Shown here piece after piece: positions 11,896 through 13,553 of a stretch of DNA of 13,553 nucleotides. The DNA lies in NCBI GenBank assembly GCA_964482395.1, contig CAYZXK010000145.1, positions 1 through 13,553 of the forward strand, given 5' to 3'. Positions within the stretch are counted from its first letter, which is position 1. Each line of letters starts with the position of its first letter. The DNA is from CAYZXK01 sp964482395. GTDB taxonomy: Bacteria > Planctomycetota > Phycisphaerae > UBA1845 > Fen-1342. The notes beneath the pieces were generated by a model. The model was not told the DNA's origin and ran no database searches. It saw nothing but the letters and a program-made list of their open reading frames with translations. The translations under genes were made by a program, and so were the position numbers.

Positions 11896-13059
11896 CTAGG
11901 GTCCTTGGTCGGGCTCCGGCACCGCGACCTGGCCGGGCTCGACCAGCGCCACCTTCTGGCCGGCTTGCAGACCTGAGAGCACCTCCACCTGATCGCCGAA
12001 CGAACGGCCGAGTTGGACGATTCGTCGGCGAAGTACCAGCTTTCCGTCGTCCGGACCGGTCGGCTCGGCTACATCCACCAGGTCGAGTTGCCCGACGCGA
12101 CGGACCGCGGCCTGCGGTATGAGCAACACCTCCTGCTCGTCCAGGGGAATCAGCAGCCGTCCGAACATGCCGGAATAGACACCCGGCGGACAGGGCCCGG
12201 TCACCTTGACTGCGAACGTGCGGCTGGCCGATTCCGCCTCGGGCACGATCTCGCTGACGGTGCCTTCGCAGGTCCGGTCCAGAGAGTCGATGTGTACGCC
12301 GATGATCTGACCGACTGCCAGCCGTTGGGTGAGCGACTCGCGCACGCTGGCCACCAACTGCATCCGGGTCGGGTCGTAAAGGGTCAGCAGGACCTGGCCG
12401 GGCCGGGCGGTGTCGCCCACCTCGACCAGCTTGTCGATGACCCTGCCGTCGATCGGGCTGCGAATGGTGGCGTATTCCAGCACGGTCTGGGCCTGGGCGC
12501 GGGCGTGCTCGGCTCGCTCCAGCTCGGCCAGCGCGGTTTTGAGCGCGGTGGTGACTTGGTCGAACTCGGTCTTGGAGGCCGCGGCCTGCTCATAGAGCCG
12601 GCTCACCCGGTCGAACTCCACCCGGGCCTGGTCGGAAGCGGCTCGGGCCGCGGCAACCATCGCCTGGGCCTGCCCCAACTGGGCACGCAGGTCCTGGTCA
12701 TCCAGTCGGATCAATACCTGGCCGCCCTGCACCGATTGACCGGCCTGCACGTTGACCTCCACCACCCTGGCCAGCAGCTTGGAGGCCACCGCCGTCTCGT
12801 GCACCGCCCGAATGGTGCCGACTGCGGATTCGACCGCGGGCATCCGGACCAGGCTGGCCGGCACCAGTCGGGTATCGGCGGCGACCGGGCGTTCTCCGCC
12901 GACCGCGCTCCGCACCACCGTCGCGTCAATTTTTCGCGCGAAAACCCCGCTCAACCACAACAACAGCAGGACGACGATCGCCAGCAGCCCGATGCTGGTC
13001 AGGATGCTCCGGACGATCTTGCCGACTCCACTCCGGCGAGGCGGCGGCTTATCGCTCAT
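11896..13059 (-). CDS. RND-type periplasmic adaptor (membrane fusion protein), HlyD family
   Basis: A 387-residue adaptor that would link an inner-membrane pump to an outer-membrane channel. The start at 13059 (MSDKPPPR) is supported by GGGAG eight bases upstream; the ATG at 13086 lacks this. Residues 16-38 are a single membrane anchor rather than a lipobox. The order of domains is typical: first lipoyl half-motif at about 88-120 (SKLLARVVEVNVQAGQSVQGGQ), an alpha-helical hairpin at 122-194, second lipoyl half at 198-228 (RSPIDGRVIDKLVEVGDTARPGQ), beta-barrel at about 232-300, and a membrane-proximal domain to about 372. The hairpin is short, as in many RND or MacA-like adaptors. No pump or TolC-type gene lies beside it: downstream is convergent aroA and upstream is a divergent gene. 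Substrate unknown. Confidence 0.9.
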   Translation of the reverse strand: MSDKPPPRRSGVGKIVRSILTSIGLLAIVVLLLLWLSGVFARKIDATVVRSAVGGERPVAADTRLVPASLVRMPAVESAVGTIRAVHETAVASKLLARVVEVNVQAGQSVQGGQVLIRLDDQDLRAQLGQAQAMVAAARAASDQARVEFDRVSRLYEQAAASKTEFDQVTTALKTALAELERAEHARAQAQTVLEYATIRSPIDGRVIDKLVEVGDTARPGQVLLTLYDPTRMQLVASVRESLTQRLAVGQIIGVHIDSLDRTCEGTVSEIVPEAESASRTFAVKVTGPCPPGVYSGMFGRLLIPLDEQEVLLIPQAAVRRVGQLDLVDVAEPTGPDDGKLVLRRRIVQLGRSFGDQVEVLSGLQAGQKVALVEPGQVAVPEPDQGP

Positions 13060-13295
13060 CGGCAATTCTCCCGACGTTCCGACCACAGGCTGTCAAGCGG
13101 TCAAGCTACGCATTCTATGGTCGGAGCTGACACTCGGCCAGCTCGACATGGTTTAGGGCCGGCGTGGAGCACGCGTACTGGTCGTCCCCGGCCGCCCGGC
13201 CTGGGTCCCAGCTCGCCCCATCCGGCCCAGAAGTTCCGCTATCATGGTTGCCAGCTCGGCTCGCGGTACGGCGACCGGTCGGACAGGCGGGCGAT
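13060..13295. promoter_or_regulatory. Divergent promoter region between adaptor and phosphotransferase
   Basis: For the adaptor (minus), TAGAAT at 13117-13112 is a good -10 candidate with only a weak -35; its leader would be about 45 bases and would contain the tandem 7-mer GTCAAGC (13092-13098 and 13100-13106) and the GGGAG site at 13072-13068. For the phosphotransferase (plus), TATCAT at 13240-13245 is a possible -10, about 50 bases before its start, with no clear -35. No gene is supported in this stretch. Confidence 0.3.
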
Positions 13296-13553
13296 ATGGA
13301 AGAAGAACGCTTCGGGCGTGAGGAACTGGCTGAGGTGCTCAGCCACTACGACGTCGGCGTGATCCAGCGGGCTCAGGAGTTCACTCGCGGCTCGCGACGC
13401 TCCCCCAAGCTGCTCCTGGAGACAGCCGGCGGGCGCTACCTGCTCAAGCGCCGGGCCGCGGGCAAGGATGATCCCTTCAAGGTCGCTTTCGCCCACGCTC
13501 TGATGGGCCATCTGCGGGCCCGGCACTTCCCCGTTCCCCGCCTGATCGCTACC
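13296..13553 (+). CDS. APH-family phosphotransferase, N-terminal part (3' end outside window)
   Basis: The frame from the ATG at 13296 is open to the end of the window, giving 86 residues. The start has AGG eight bases upstream within GGACAGG. The sequence begins MEEERFGREELAEVL, continues with HYDVGVI and TRGSRRSPKLLLETAGGRYLLKRRA, and then HALMGHLRARHFPVPRLI. This is the usual opening of the aminoglycoside phosphotransferase / CotS / homoserine-kinase-like fold: a small beta-sheet lobe with the ATP-binding lysine at 51 (YLLKRR) and the following helix. The catalytic loop is beyond the window, so the substrate cannot be judged; these proteins phosphorylate many small molecules and the name implies no resistance. 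It is divergent from the adaptor gene. Confidence 0.72.
   Translation, partial: MEEERFGREELAEVLSHYDVGVIQRAQEFTRGSRRSPKLLLETAGGRYLLKRRAAGKDDPFKVAFAHALMGHLRARHFPVPRLIAT

Noticed and set aside
12013..13362. Plus-strand frame of 449 codons opposite the adaptor
   Set aside because: The minus strand encodes a complete adaptor with a good ribosome site; the antisense product is Gly/Arg/His-rich without domains.

Overview
The window is GC-rich DNA that looks like a chromosome segment from a planctomycete, most probably of the Phycisphaerae type. The main clues are a giant GspK-like pseudopilin full of Asp-Pro-Asn-Asp motifs, dockerin-like calcium loops in surface proteins, a small FHA protein, and large membrane-anchored proteins of unknown family. 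This placement is inferred from protein style; no rRNA or other taxonomic marker is present. I saw no tRNA, rRNA, transposase, integrase, CRISPR array or phage gene, so the region reads as ordinary chromosome with unusual surface proteins.

Layout. Positions 2-994 (+) hold the C-terminal part of a membrane glycosyltransferase, entering from the left. It converges on a minus-strand block running from 7790 down to 1070. In order of transcription this block holds a giant GspK-like pseudopilin (7790-4062), a Gfo/Idh/MocA oxidoreductase (3894-2806), a small lipoprotein (2515-2189) and a collagen-like, calcium-loop lipoprotein (2023-1070). A 445-base divergent spacer (7791-8235) separates it from a plus-strand run: an FHA-domain protein (8236-8685), a single-pass membrane protein of unknown family (8722-9423), an HTH plus S24/LexA-like regulator (9505-10440) and aroA, EPSP synthase (10517-11827). 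aroA converges on a minus-strand RND-type periplasmic adaptor (13059-11896), which is divergent from the start of an APH-like phosphotransferase (13296 to beyond the end).

How the genes fit together. The left half is about the cell surface: a lipid-linked sugar transferase, a sugar-type dehydrogenase, an envelope pseudopilin and two lipoproteins. The plus-strand run with short gaps (36, 81 and 76 bases) looks like one operon joining a phosphothreonine reader, a membrane protein, a DNA-binding regulator and a housekeeping shikimate enzyme. The regulator has the S24 serine motif but no lysine anywhere after residue 153, so it probably does not cleave itself. The most interesting candidates for new biology are this FHA / membrane / dead-LexA / aroA cluster and the outsized pseudopilin with its calcium-loop and DnaJ-like cysteine motifs.
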